Below the pieces are notes generated by a model. It ran no database searches. It was not told the origin of the DNA and saw nothing but the letters and a program-made list of their open reading frames with translations. A stretch of DNA of 64,000 nt, from assembly GCF_003952665.1 (NCBI RefSeq), contig NZ_CP017946.1, forward strand, positions 1,550,001 to 1,614,000. The letters run 5' to 3'. A program made the position numbers and the translations under genes. Source of the DNA: Bosea sp. Tri-49 (lineage in GTDB: Bacteria > Pseudomonadota > Alphaproteobacteria > Rhizobiales > Beijerinckiaceae). Positions within the stretch are counted from its first letter, which is position 1. Each line of letters opens with the position of its first letter. Shown here in pieces: positions 39,545-47,799 of the stretch.

Positions 39545-40041
39545 ACGCCGCCCTACCCTTCAAATGGAATGGCGAGGCGATGCACCCGCTGCCCGGCTTC
39601 GCGAAGCGCTGCGACGCGGCCTTCGTCATAGGCGAGGTCTACAACCTCGAAGCCATCGAGCAGCGCTCGGCGAAATCGCACGCCCATTACTTTGCCTCGG
39701 TCAACGCAGCTTGGCAGACGCTGCCGGAGAACCTGGCCGAGCAATTCCCAACCAGCGAGCACCTGCGCAAATGGTGCCTAATCCGCGCCGGCTATGCCGA
39801 GCAACGCCAGATCGTGGTGTCGAGCAAGGCCGAGGCGCTGCGGCTTGCCGCCTTCATCAAGCCGATGGACGGCTATGCCGTTGTCAGCGTTCGAGAGTGC
39901 GTCGTCATCGTTTGGACGGCTGAGAGCCAGTCCCTCAAGGCGATGGGCAAGCAGCGCTTCCAGGATAGCAAGACGGCCGTGCTCGAGCTGCTGTCTGTCA
40001 TCCTCGAATGCGAGGTGACCGAGCTCGGGAGGGCGGCCTAA
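39541..40041 (+). CDS. Uncharacterised phage protein after Bet
   Basis: The 166-residue product overlaps Bet by 4 bp. It contains KRCDAAFVIGEVYNLEAIEQ, HYFASVNAAWQTLPENLAEQ and FPTSEHLRKWCLIRAGYAEQ. Similar proteins accompany recombination genes in alphaproteobacterial phages, but no function is known. It could assist or replace an exonuclease; that is speculation. Confidence 0.7.
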   Translation: MNAALPFKWNGEAMHPLPGFAKRCDAAFVIGEVYNLEAIEQRSAKSHAHYFASVNAAWQTLPENLAEQFPTSEHLRKWCLIRAGYAEQRQIVVSSKAEALRLAAFIKPMDGYAVVSVRECVVIVWTAESQSLKAMGKQRFQDSKTAVLELLSVILECEVTELGRAA

Positions 40042-40436
40042 TGCCCTTCGTTCGTGACGACGTCGGCACCACGACACGCCTGAGGATGACCGGCACTCGC
40101 GCATTGCGCGCCTGGGAGCGGACGAAGGGCGTCTGCGTCAACTGTGAGCTGCCGATCGACGGCACGAAGGATGACTGGTTCGTCGAGCACGTCCGGGCCC
40201 TGGAACTCGGCGGGGCCGATGAAGACGAGAATCTCGGCCCATCCCATCTCGCTTGCAAGCCAGCCAAGGACGCCGCCGACCATGCCGCCGCCGGCAAGGC
40301 CAAGCGGAATAAGCGCGCCGAGCTGGGCATTCGCCCGCCGTCGCGCCTGCGCGGCCCTGGCTTCCGGAAATATCCCCGACAGCACACCGCCACCCGAAAA
40401 CTGCAGAAGCCCGCCGCTTGGAGGAACCAAGAGTGA
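40041..40436 (+). CDS. HNH-type protein
   Basis: The 131-residue product has CVNCELPIDGTKDDWFVEHV followed by LGPSHLAC, an HNH zinc-binding core with two cysteine pairs, and a basic tail. Its start overlaps the previous stop by one base (TAATG). It may nick or cut DNA in replication or recombination. Confidence 0.75.
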   Translation: MPFVRDDVGTTTRLRMTGTRALRAWERTKGVCVNCELPIDGTKDDWFVEHVRALELGGADEDENLGPSHLACKPAKDAADHAAAGKAKRNKRAELGIRPPSRLRGPGFRKYPRQHTATRKLQKPAAWRNQE

Positions 40437-40756
40437 ACGCGAGCACCTATTTCATCCCGGCCTTCGACCTCACCGAAGCTCGCGAAATCGCCTATGCGGT
40501 CCACGCCGGCCGGCTCGGCCACCGCGAGCACTACCTCACTCGCGAGGGCGCCGAGGCCATACGCAACCACCTCAACAGTCTGCGCGCGACGAAGCGCGAG
40601 GTGTTCGAGATCACGGTCGATGAACGCGTCACCGACGACGGCCGGATTCCGGTCGCGTGGGTTGTCGACGAGATCGGCGAGCGCGCCGCTGCGATCGTCC
40701 TCTTCCTGTTGATCCCGCTCGTCGGCATCGCCAGCCTCTACGAGGTGATGGCATGA
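40433..40756 (+). CDS. Hypothetical protein with C-terminal membrane helix
   Basis: The GTG at 40433 overlaps the HNH stop (GTGA) and gives 107 residues. The soluble part has DLTEAREIAYAVHAG and TREGAEAIRNHLNS. The C-terminus (AAAIVLFLLIPLVGIASLYEV) is a likely membrane anchor. It is coupled to a one-helix membrane protein downstream. Function is unknown. Confidence 0.6.
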   Translation: MNASTYFIPAFDLTEAREIAYAVHAGRLGHREHYLTREGAEAIRNHLNSLRATKREVFEITVDERVTDDGRIPVAWVVDEIGERAAAIVLFLLIPLVGIASLYEVMA

Positions 40757-40902
40757 CCCCCTGGGAAGCCTTCGCTTTGGGCTGCATCGTCACGATCGCT
40801 GGCAGCCTGATGATCCGTGCTGCCGTATGGGTCGCGCGCTCCCGCCCCCTCGCCGATGCCATGGAAGGCGAGCACGGCGATCAGCCTCACCTCGGGGGCT
40901 GA
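40753..40902 (+). CDS. Small single-helix membrane protein
   Basis: The 49-residue product has one membrane helix (FALGCIVTIAGSLMIRAAV) and a short acidic tail. It overlaps the preceding gene by 4 bp and ends 2 bp before the excisionase-like gene. Unknown role. Confidence 0.6.
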   Translation: MTPWEAFALGCIVTIAGSLMIRAAVWVARSRPLADAMEGEHGDQPHLGG

Positions 40903-40904
40903 CG

Positions 40905-41198
40905 ATGGGATCGGCTCTGCACTCTTCACAGGTACGCTTTCCCGTCGAGCCGCGGGACGTCCCACCGGTAAAGGCCGCGAGGCGGCTGCACCTGACGCTC
41001 GCCGAGTTCGAGGCCGTACTGCCGCGCCTGCTGCAGCGGGGTTTCCCACGCCCCGATCAGGACACAGGCTTCTACGATCTCAAGGCGGTGGATCAATGGA
41101 TGGACAACCGGTCTGCCTTGACCCCATCGAATCGCCCGCGCGATGCTCGCGACGTAACAACCGAGCGCCTCGCCATGCTGGCAGGCGGGCGCCGATGA
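40905..41198 (+). CDS. Excisionase-like winged-helix protein
   Basis: The 97-residue protein contains LHLTLAEFEAVLPRLLQRG followed by FPRPDQDTGFYDLKAVDQWM, the helix-wing pattern of MerR/AlpA-type excisionases. Its last 4 bp overlap the integrase start. It probably directs prophage excision with the integrase. Longer upstream starts overlap the small membrane gene and are unlikely. Confidence 0.75.
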   Translation: MGSALHSSQVRFPVEPRDVPPVKAARRLHLTLAEFEAVLPRLLQRGFPRPDQDTGFYDLKAVDQWMDNRSALTPSNRPRDARDVTTERLAMLAGGRR

Positions 41199-42460
41199 TC
41201 GCCGGGATCGAAATGGGCAAAGACACCATTCGCCACCTCATCTTCATGAGGAACCGGTGGCGCTACAAGCCGTCCGACCTCATGAAGCCTCACGGCTTCA
41301 AGTTCCTGACCTTTGGGGCGGGCCTAGTCATCGGAGGCCGCAATGTGCCGTCCCCGGAGGATCAGCAGCGCGCGATCGAGCTCAACGCTGAGTGGGATCA
41401 GATCCGTACGGGCGTCAGCCTCGTAGCGAGGCCCAAGTATCTGCCTGGAACCGTCGGGCACGGCTACGAGCGCGCCATGAAGATGCGCGCCGCCGAGCGG
41501 GCCAAGGATGGCACTCACCAGAACAAGGATCAGGAGAGCCGGGACGACTGGCCGCGGGCGTGGAAGTGGCTCGGGCCGCTCTGGTCCGACGTCGATCCGA
41601 AGACGGTCCAGCCTGAAGCGTTCCTCTCGATCGACGCCAAGACCGGCGAGGCGAACGGCCTTGTGCCGCTGATCGAGCAGCAAATATCCATCTCGGAGCG
41701 GCACCGGGTGATCAAGGTCTGGCGCGCGCTGTGGAAGCGCATGGCCGCAATGGGCATGTGCGTCGCGGACGCTGACCCGTCTCTCGCCTTCGCCAACAGG
41801 GCGCCTGACGCCCGGCAGGACATCTGGTCCGAGGGAGAGGTCGTACGCCTCTGCAAACGGGCGTGGCGCATGGGCTACAAGGGCATGGCAGCCTGCATGG
41901 CGACCGCGTGGGACAGCCAGCTGTCACCGATCGATCTGAGAAAGCTTTCAACCGGCCAGAGGGCGGATGACGTTCAGGGCGCGATATTCTCGCTTGCTCG
42001 CACCAAGACCGGACGTGCTGCAGCCGCGTCGCTCGGAAAGCGCGCCACCTGGGCGCTCGATTCGTACATCTCGAGCCTCGGGTTCGATCTGATGCCGAAC
42101 GCCCCGATCTTCCGGACGCGCGGTGGAGGCACCACCGCGAAGGGCGGCCGCCCGCACGCGCCGGCGCCCTACTCCAAGAACAAGCTCGCGGAGGATTTCC
42201 GCACGGTTCGCGAAGCCGAATTCGGCCCGGACGAGGACCGGAAGCTATCCGACATGCGCAGGTCCGGGACCGTAGAGGCAACCGCCGGCGGAGCCGATGC
42301 TCACGCCGTCTCTGCGAAGATGGCAAACACACTGTCGGCATCAGCCAGGCTGCAGAAGACCTACAACCCTGTGAACCTCGTCACGGTGCGAGCAGTAGAT
42401 GCCAACCGTCGCGAGGGTCGGTCGAAGCTGAGAGAGAACAAAGCCGGGCGAAAAGTGTAA
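41195..42460 (+). CDS. int: Tyrosine-recombinase integrase
   Basis: From the ATG at 41195 the product has 421 residues. The catalytic half shows WDSQLSPIDLRKL (first arginine), KLSDMRRSG (in place of H-x-x-R) and a tyrosine in LQKTYNP near the end. This divergent set (D-x-R-R-S-G rather than H-x-x-R-H) occurs in a subgroup of alphaproteobacterial phage integrases. It lies 61 bp from the 3' end of tRNA-Asp, the probable attachment site. It is the last gene of the repressor-controlled early operon. Confidence 0.85.
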   Translation: MIAGIEMGKDTIRHLIFMRNRWRYKPSDLMKPHGFKFLTFGAGLVIGGRNVPSPEDQQRAIELNAEWDQIRTGVSLVARPKYLPGTVGHGYERAMKMRAAERAKDGTHQNKDQESRDDWPRAWKWLGPLWSDVDPKTVQPEAFLSIDAKTGEANGLVPLIEQQISISERHRVIKVWRALWKRMAAMGMCVADADPSLAFANRAPDARQDIWSEGEVVRLCKRAWRMGYKGMAACMATAWDSQLSPIDLRKLSTGQRADDVQGAIFSLARTKTGRAAAASLGKRATWALDSYISSLGFDLMPNAPIFRTRGGGTTAKGGRPHAPAPYSKNKLAEDFRTVREAEFGPDEDRKLSDMRRSGTVEATAGGADAHAVSAKMANTLSASARLQKTYNPVNLVTVRAVDANRREGRSKLRENKAGRKV

Positions 42461-42521
42461 CCGTGCCGGTCCGGAATTTGTAACGCCCTATGGAGCTTGC
42501 TATGCAAACCCTTGATTTTAC

Positions 42522-42598
42522 TGGCGCGGGCGACGGGGCTCGAACCCGCGACCTCCGGCGTGACAGGCCGGCACTCTAACCAACTGAGCTACGCCCGC
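42522..42598 (-). tRNA. tRNA-Asp (GTC)
   Basis: The minus strand folds as a cloverleaf with acceptor GCGGGCG/CGCCCGC, anticodon loop CTGTCAC (GTC), T-loop TTCGAGC and an encoded CCA. The 3' end faces the integrase, so this is the likely bacterial attachment gene, with its 3' part duplicated at the other prophage end. Confidence 0.95.
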
Positions 42599-42770
42599 GC
42601 GGGCGGCGGAGGAACATGTCCTCGGCGGGGTTGGGATTATGGCCCCGGGCCCTGACTGTCAAGCACCGAAGCCGTCAAAATGTTGATCATCGGTGCCACG
42701 TCAGGTCTTGCCGGATTTAACCATTCTCCAACCGAACTGGTCCATCCTTGCGAAAACGTGGATGCAGATC

Positions 42771-43799
42771 ATGGCCGACCCTCATCACGGCGCCTTTCGA
42801 CGCAGCATAGCGCTGTCGGTCGTGGTGCCCTGCTACAACGAGCGGGACGGCATCGCCGAGCTGCACCGGCGCGTGAGCGCGGCTTGCCTGGCGGCGGTCG
42901 GGCCATCCTACGAAATCGTCCTCGTCATCGACGGCGCGACCGATGGCACCCGAGAAGCGATTCTCGATCTCGCTCGCCGTGACAGCCATGTCGTCGGCAT
43001 GGATCTCGCCCGCAACTACGGCCACCAGATCGCGCTCACCGCGGGGCTTGAGTTTTGCCGGGGCGAACGCTGCCTGATCCTCGACGCAGACCTCCAGGAT
43101 CCGCCGGAACTGCTCGCCGCGATGATGGCGAAGATGGATGAAGGTTTCGACGTCGTTTACGGCCAGCGCCTGAAGCGCGATGGCGAGAGTCTGTTCAAGC
43201 GCTCCAGCGCCGCCCTGTTCTATCGGATGCTGCGGCGAATGGTCGATATCGAGATCGCCGCAGATGCCGGGGATTTCCGCCTGATGAGCCGGCGTGCGCT
43301 CGACCATCTCAACGCAATGCCGGAGCGCTATCGCTTCGTCCGTGGCATGGTGAGCTGGATCGGCTTGCGGCAGATCGCTTTCCCCTACGAAAGGCATGCG
43401 CGCTTCGCGGGCACCACACATTACCCGCTGAAGAAGATGCTGCTGCTGGCCTTCGATGCGATGACGAGCTTCTCGATCGCGCCCTTGCGATTCGCCTCGC
43501 ATTTGGGGATGGGCTTTGGCGTGCTCGGACTATGTGTCCTCGGCTACACCATCATGTCATGGCTGGCCGGCAACACCCTGCCCGGCTGGACCAGCCTTGC
43601 CGCAATCATCCTCATCCTTGGCAGCGTACAACTGCTCGTACTCGGCATCTTCGGCGAGTATCTCGGGCGCATGTACATGGAAACGAAGCGCCGTCCCCTC
43701 TACATCGTCGCTGAGATCGTCTGTGACGATACGGCCGGGACCCAAGGCAGCCCCGTGCACGAGTTGCAAGAACGTGTGAAGGGTGCCGTCAGTGCCTGA
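42771..43799 (+). CDS. Family 2 glycosyltransferase (GtrB/DPM1-like)
   Basis: From the ATG at 42771 the protein has 342 residues. The GT2 domain has LSVVVPCYNERDGI, LVIDGATDGT and LILDADLQDPPEL (D-x-D). Two C-terminal membrane helices follow (about residues 235-305), as in GtrB, which moves sugar onto the lipid carrier bactoprenol. It forms an operon with a methyltransferase, a GtrA-like flippase and a large membrane protein, suggesting surface glycan modification. Confidence 0.85.
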   Translation: MADPHHGAFRRSIALSVVVPCYNERDGIAELHRRVSAACLAAVGPSYEIVLVIDGATDGTREAILDLARRDSHVVGMDLARNYGHQIALTAGLEFCRGERCLILDADLQDPPELLAAMMAKMDEGFDVVYGQRLKRDGESLFKRSSAALFYRMLRRMVDIEIAADAGDFRLMSRRALDHLNAMPERYRFVRGMVSWIGLRQIAFPYERHARFAGTTHYPLKKMLLLAFDAMTSFSIAPLRFASHLGMGFGVLGLCVLGYTIMSWLAGNTLPGWTSLAAIILILGSVQLLVLGIFGEYLGRMYMETKRRPLYIVAEIVCDDTAGTQGSPVHELQERVKGAVSA

Positions 43800-44493
43800 G
43801 GCGGAATTCGACCAGTTCGCTCTCGACTATCAGCAGCAGCACGCCGCCAGCATTCGCGTGAGTGGCGAGGCGCCGGATTTTTTTGCCCGGTACAAGATCG
43901 AGGATGTCGCGAACACCCTCATGGCAGCAGGACGCCATCCAAGCCGGATCCTCGACTTCGGCGCCGGCATCGGCAACTCGCTGGGTCCTATGCGCGCGGT
44001 CTTCCCCGATGCCGAGATCGTGCTGCTGGACCCATCGGCACAATCGCTCGACATGGCAGCAAAGCGCTTTCCCGGGCAGGCACAATTCACGCCGTTCGAC
44101 GGCGAGGCGATCCCATTTCCGGACGGTCGGTTCGATGTCGTCTTTGTCGCCTGTGTCTTTCATCATATCCCCGAGCAGCTACAGGCCGGATTGCTCAGCG
44201 AGATCGCGCGAGTGCTCGCTCCCGGAGGCAGCCTTTTCCTGTTCGAACATAACCCTCTCAATCCGCTAACCAGGCATGCCGTGCGGAACTGCCCGTTCGA
44301 CAAGGATGCCGTTCTGATCGCAGCGAACGAAATGCGCGCCAGAATCGCGGCGGCCGGCCTGCCGGAAGCCAGGGCCGTCTACCGAATTTTCTTTCCGCGA
44401 CCACTGGCGCGGCTGCGACCGCTCGAGCGCTACCTCACCCGTTTTCCTCTCGGAGCGCAGTATTTTGTCCATGCGGTCAAATCAGCCGCCTGA
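43783..44493 (+). CDS. SAM-dependent methyltransferase
   Basis: The 236-residue product has motif I ILDFGAGIGNSLG near residue 55, LLDPSAQSL, and FDVVFVACVFHHIPE, a class I methyltransferase of the type acting on small molecules or sugars. The GTG at 43783 overlaps the glycosyltransferase by 17 bp. In this operon it may methylate a sugar or lipid-linked intermediate. Confidence 0.8.
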   Translation: MPSVPEAEFDQFALDYQQQHAASIRVSGEAPDFFARYKIEDVANTLMAAGRHPSRILDFGAGIGNSLGPMRAVFPDAEIVLLDPSAQSLDMAAKRFPGQAQFTPFDGEAIPFPDGRFDVVFVACVFHHIPEQLQAGLLSEIARVLAPGGSLFLFEHNPLNPLTRHAVRNCPFDKDAVLIAANEMRARIAAAGLPEARAVYRIFFPRPLARLRPLERYLTRFPLGAQYFVHAVKSAA

Positions 44494-44914
44494 GCGGCTG
44501 CGCGTGCTGCGATTTGGGGTCGTCGGGCTTATCAACACGGCGCTCGGCTATGCCGTGATCCTGACGGGTCTCGCGTTGGGCTGGGGCGACATAGTCTCGA
44601 ACGCGGCCGGCTATGCCGCAGGTCTCCTTGCCGGCTTCACGCTCAATCGGCGCTGGACCTTCGGCAGCCAGGCGGGTCCGAGCATGAGCGAGGGGCGTCG
44701 CTATGTGCTCGTCTTCCTAGCTGCCTATTGCGCGAATCTCGCGGTCCTGGCCCTGGCGAGATCACTCGGTTTCGTCGAGTCGCCCTTGGCCCAGCTTGCG
44801 GGCCTGTGCACCTATTCCATCCTCTTCTATCTCGGCTCATCCCGGTATGTGTTCGTCTCCCGTCCCGGTTTGCGGGCTCAGCTGCCGCCTGACGCCAGAG
44901 TTCGCAAGCCATGA
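44471..44914 (+). CDS. GtrA family membrane protein
   Basis: The roughly 147-residue protein has four membrane helices and typical GtrA features: LRFGVVGLINTALGY at the start, GYAAGLLAGFTLNRRWTF, and SILFYLGSSRYVF at the end. GtrA-like proteins flip lipid-linked sugars across the membrane. A TTG at 44465 is an alternative start. It overlaps both neighbours. Confidence 0.85.
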   Translation: MRSNQPPERLRVLRFGVVGLINTALGYAVILTGLALGWGDIVSNAAGYAAGLLAGFTLNRRWTFGSQAGPSMSEGRRYVLVFLAAYCANLAVLALARSLGFVESPLAQLAGLCTYSILFYLGSSRYVFVSRPGLRAQLPPDARVRKP

Positions 44915-46413
44915 GTGCTAGCCAAAGCATCCAGCCCGTGGCCGGCTCGCTATCGCCTACCGGAGAAGCCTGGCGCATGAGGCTGATCGTCAGCCTGCTT
45001 TCGGCCACCATCATGGCTGCGATTCTGCTCGCCCGCACCCCGGCCCTTCTGCAGGACCCCGACAGCTGGTGGCACATTCGCGTCGGGCTCGACATGCTTG
45101 CCACCCGCACATTCCCAACCATCGACAGCTACTCGCACAGCTTCGCCGGCCACCCCTGGATCGCGAAGGAATGGCTGAGCCAAGTGCTCCTGGCGCTGGC
45201 CTATCAGGGCGCCGGCTGGAACGGTGTCGCACTCGTCACAGCCACAGCGATCTCATTGACGGTCTTCCTGCTAGCCTGGCAGCTCGGCGAGACGTTGAAG
45301 CCGAGCCTCGCGATGGCGCTGGCTTTGTGCCTGGCCCTTTTGTCCGCCTTCGTCTTCACCGCCCGGCCGCATGTCTTCACACTGCCCATCATCGTGATCT
45401 GGACAGCCTGCCTGTTCCGGGCCGCTGGCGCCGGACGGTCACCCAACTTCGCACTGCTTGGGCTAATCTGGCTGTGGACCAATCTCCACGCGTCGTTCAC
45501 GCTCGGCTTCGTCATCGCTGCCTTCGCCGGGCTGGACGTCCTCATCCGCTATCGGCTGACGCGGCCGCAGCTCCTGATTCAGTGGTGCATCTTCGGCGCG
45601 CTCTGCCCGCTGGTGAGCCTGATCAACCCCTATGGCCTCAAAGCCATCCTGGCGACCTTCTCGGTTGTCGGTGCCAACGAGGCAGTGCCGCTGATAACGG
45701 AGTGGCGGCCGTTCAACGCCTCCGCCACCCCCCTGAACGAAGTGGCCTTGCTGCTGATGGTGCTGGGGCTGCTCACCTCGGGTCTCCGCATCGGGCTGGC
45801 GAAGGCACTCTTCGTCCTGTTCGCGCTACATCTCTATCTCGCGCACGAGCGCTTCGTTTACGTGTTCTTCCTGCTGGTTCCCTTGGTGCTGGCTGTGCAG
45901 GTCGCGGAACAGTTTCCCGCAGTTTCGGTCCGGACATGGATGATGGAGCAACGCGACGGGCTGGAGCGTTTGCTGCTTGGGCGCTACCAAGTGGGACTCG
46001 GCGTGATCGCTGCTCCTTTTATTGTCGCAGCGGGCATCCTAGCCGGAGGCCCGGTGATCGAGCCTAGCCAGAAAACATCGGCGAAAGACGCGCTCGCCTT
46101 CGCTACGCAGCACGGCCTGTCAGGCCCTGTCCTCAACTCCTACGACTTCGGCGGAACCCTCATCTTCCACGGCGTGAAGACGTTTATCGATGGCCGCACC
46201 GACCAGCTCTTCCTGAACGGCTTCACGCAAGCGGACGACGCAATGGGACGCAGCACGGGCAAGCCACTGCTGGAAACGCAGTTGCGCAAATATGGCATCG
46301 ACTGGGCGCTGCTGTCGGCCGGGGACGGCCGCATTCCGTTCTTTGACGAATTGCCCGGCTGGACGCGCGCTTATTCCGATCGCTACGCGATGATCTACAC
46401 CCGTAGTCGCTGA
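44911..46413 (+). CDS. Polytopic membrane protein, GT-C-like
   Basis: The 500-residue protein has about ten membrane helices. After the first is LLQDPDSWWHIRVGLDMLA, with an acidic D-x-D-S-W-W-H loop as in GT-C glycosyltransferases. The C-terminal soluble part has FIDGRTDQLFL. In the gtr-like operon it probably transfers the sugar to its final acceptor on the periplasmic side. This role is inferred from fold and context. Confidence 0.72.
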   Translation: MSASQSIQPVAGSLSPTGEAWRMRLIVSLLSATIMAAILLARTPALLQDPDSWWHIRVGLDMLATRTFPTIDSYSHSFAGHPWIAKEWLSQVLLALAYQGAGWNGVALVTATAISLTVFLLAWQLGETLKPSLAMALALCLALLSAFVFTARPHVFTLPIIVIWTACLFRAAGAGRSPNFALLGLIWLWTNLHASFTLGFVIAAFAGLDVLIRYRLTRPQLLIQWCIFGALCPLVSLINPYGLKAILATFSVVGANEAVPLITEWRPFNASATPLNEVALLLMVLGLLTSGLRIGLAKALFVLFALHLYLAHERFVYVFFLLVPLVLAVQVAEQFPAVSVRTWMMEQRDGLERLLLGRYQVGLGVIAAPFIVAAGILAGGPVIEPSQKTSAKDALAFATQHGLSGPVLNSYDFGGTLIFHGVKTFIDGRTDQLFLNGFTQADDAMGRSTGKPLLETQLRKYGIDWALLSAGDGRIPFFDELPGWTRAYSDRYAMIYTRSR

Positions 46414-46458
46414 ACCAATTGGACGAGCGCCCGGGTCCGACAGGTGCAATGCGATGGC

Positions 46459-46534
<76 letters not shown>

Positions 46535-46602
46535 CCTGCTCGCCGTTTAAGGCCATAGGGGCAGCTCCGCAAGCCGCAGGCTACAGCTTGCGGAGCCTTT
46601 GC

Positions 46603-47286
46603 TCAGGCCGGCAGCATCCAGAGCGTATGCACGCGGCCGTCCTGGCCAAAGCCTATGCCGCATTGCAGGGTGCCCTGGACGAACTCGACTTCGTAGATGT
46701 CGACACCGTCCTCGGCGACGCGGCGAAAGCCCAAGCTGCGCAAGTCCCCTTTTGATTCGAGCTCTGCGCTGACGATCGGCTGCTGCTCGCGCACGATCTC
46801 CGCCAGCTCCGCGCTCAAGAGCTCGAAAGGCATGTCGCCGTCACGCCGTTGCTGTTCGAGGAACTCGCGCAGCGTCGACTCGCTTTGCGGATGCGGGATC
46901 CGATTGCGCACCCGCTCGCCGAGCTCCTCACTCTGGCGCTTCGCCTCCACTTCATCGATACGCGTGGCGACCGCCTCGTATCCGCCCTGATGCAGGGTCA
47001 GTGCTTCGGCACGATCGTTATCAGCCGGCGCGAAGGTGATCTGCGCAGGTACGACCTTCAGGAAGAAATTGCTCTCGCTCTCGGCGAAAAGCTCGAACTT
47101 GGGCTGACCGGTGAGTTGCAGGAAGAAGCGATCGCCCTCCAGAGTAACGGTCATGATCAGCCCGGCGGGATGCCGGTAGAAGCCGGTGCAGCGTGCGAAA
47201 CGACCTAGGTCGATCTTGACCTCGGTGCGCGGCCGCGCCTGCTCGTAGCGCCGCCAGGCAACGGAATCGGTGTTGGTCTGCGTCAT
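46603..47286 (-). CDS. DUF3471-like effector part of a split MerR-type regulator
   Basis: The 227-residue frame contains ARCTGFYRHPAGLIMTVTLE, FFLQLTGQPKFELFAESESN and FFLKVVPAQITF, a DUF3471-like beta domain. AAGGAGG lies 5 nt before its ATG. Upstream codons in the same frame read LVRAAQAKLATGT and DELIKLAKEAN, the expected continuation of the adjacent MerR protein. A missing base near 47376 would explain the split. It may be a separate coupled gene or the C-terminal half of one regulator. Confidence 0.6.
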   Translation of the reverse strand: MTQTNTDSVAWRRYEQARPRTEVKIDLGRFARCTGFYRHPAGLIMTVTLEGDRFFLQLTGQPKFELFAESESNFFLKVVPAQITFAPADNDRAEALTLHQGGYEAVATRIDEVEAKRQSEELGERVRNRIPHPQSESTLREFLEQQRRDGDMPFELLSAELAEIVREQQPIVSAELESKGDLRSLGFRRVAEDGVDIYEVEFVQGTLQCGIGFGQDGRVHTLWMLPA

Positions 47287-47309
47287 GTTGGCCTCCTTCG
47301 CGAGCTTGA

Positions 47310-47687
47310 TCAGTTCGTCGGCGGTGAGGGAGGTGCCGGTTGCGAGCTTGGCTTGCGCGGCGCGGACCAGGGCAGTCCCTGCTCGGCCCGCTCGCGCTGT
47401 TCGCTAAGCAGGTCGTGCTGGATGCCGAGGACACCTGCGAGATCGAGCGCCTTGCCGTGCAGGAGCGCGGTGATCCGCTGCAGGCTGAGCCCCAGTCGCT
47501 TCAGCGCCAGGATCTCGTGCAGCCGGGCGATCTCGTCGGCGCCATAGAGACGCCAGCCCTTCTCCGTCCGTCGCGGGCGAAGCAGGCCACGCTCCTCGTA
47601 GAGCCGCAGCGCCCGTTTCGACAACCCGATCCGGGCGGCGCACTCATTGGCCTCTAGCCAGGTCTCAGCCTTGTTCTGCGTGCTCAT
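47310..47687 (-). CDS. MerR-type transcriptional regulator (probably truncated by frameshift)
   Basis: From the ATG at 47687 the 125-residue product has the MerR helix-turn-helix, WLEANECAARIGLSKRALRL, then GLLRPRRTEKGWRLYG and a dimer helix. The last 20 or so residues (PRKPSSQPAPPSPPTN) look like out-of-frame sequence. Adding one base (CTGCCC to CTGGCCC) near 47376 would carry on into LVRAAQAKLATGT and join the following frame. As sequenced it lacks an effector domain. Confidence 0.7.
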   Translation of the reverse strand: MSTQNKAETWLEANECAARIGLSKRALRLYEERGLLRPRRTEKGWRLYGADEIARLHEILALKRLGLSLQRITALLHGKALDLAGVLGIQHDLLSEQRERAEQGLPWSAPRKPSSQPAPPSPPTN

Positions 47688-47747
47688 CGGCACCTCCTGA
47701 ATCAGCGCTAAGCTATGACGCAGGGTGCGGCTCAAGTGGCCAGCCAA

Positions 47748-47779
47748 CAAAAAAGGCCGCCGGCAGAACCGGCGGCCTT
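47748..47779 (-). terminator. Terminator of lon
   Basis: AAGGCCGCCGG and CCGGCGGCCTT form a perfect 11-bp stem with a 5-nt loop. On the minus strand it is followed by TTTTTTGTTGG. It lies 20 bp after the lon stop. Confidence 0.9.
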
Positions 47780-47799
47780 CCTATTCACGAACAATGGGC

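Larger units (their letters stand above)
1..42598. mobile_element. Siphovirus-like prophage (left end outside window)
   Basis: A continuous set of phage genes runs from the tail tip at the left edge to an integrase whose stop lies 61 bp from the 3' end of a tRNA-Asp gene. The head and tail genes follow the usual siphovirus order on the minus strand. An S24-type repressor divides leftward from rightward early genes. The tRNA 3' end faces the integrase, so integration at that tRNA is the likely route, giving a boundary inside 42522-42598. I could not find the second attachment copy, which should lie left of the window. Two early genes appear frameshifted, so the element may be defective. Confidence 0.93.

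Noticed and set aside
1..42460. Holin, endolysin and spanin genes
   Set aside because: None could be identified; the 5.4-6.1 kb membrane/lipoprotein pair does not match known lysis gene layouts. Lysis genes are probably left of the window.
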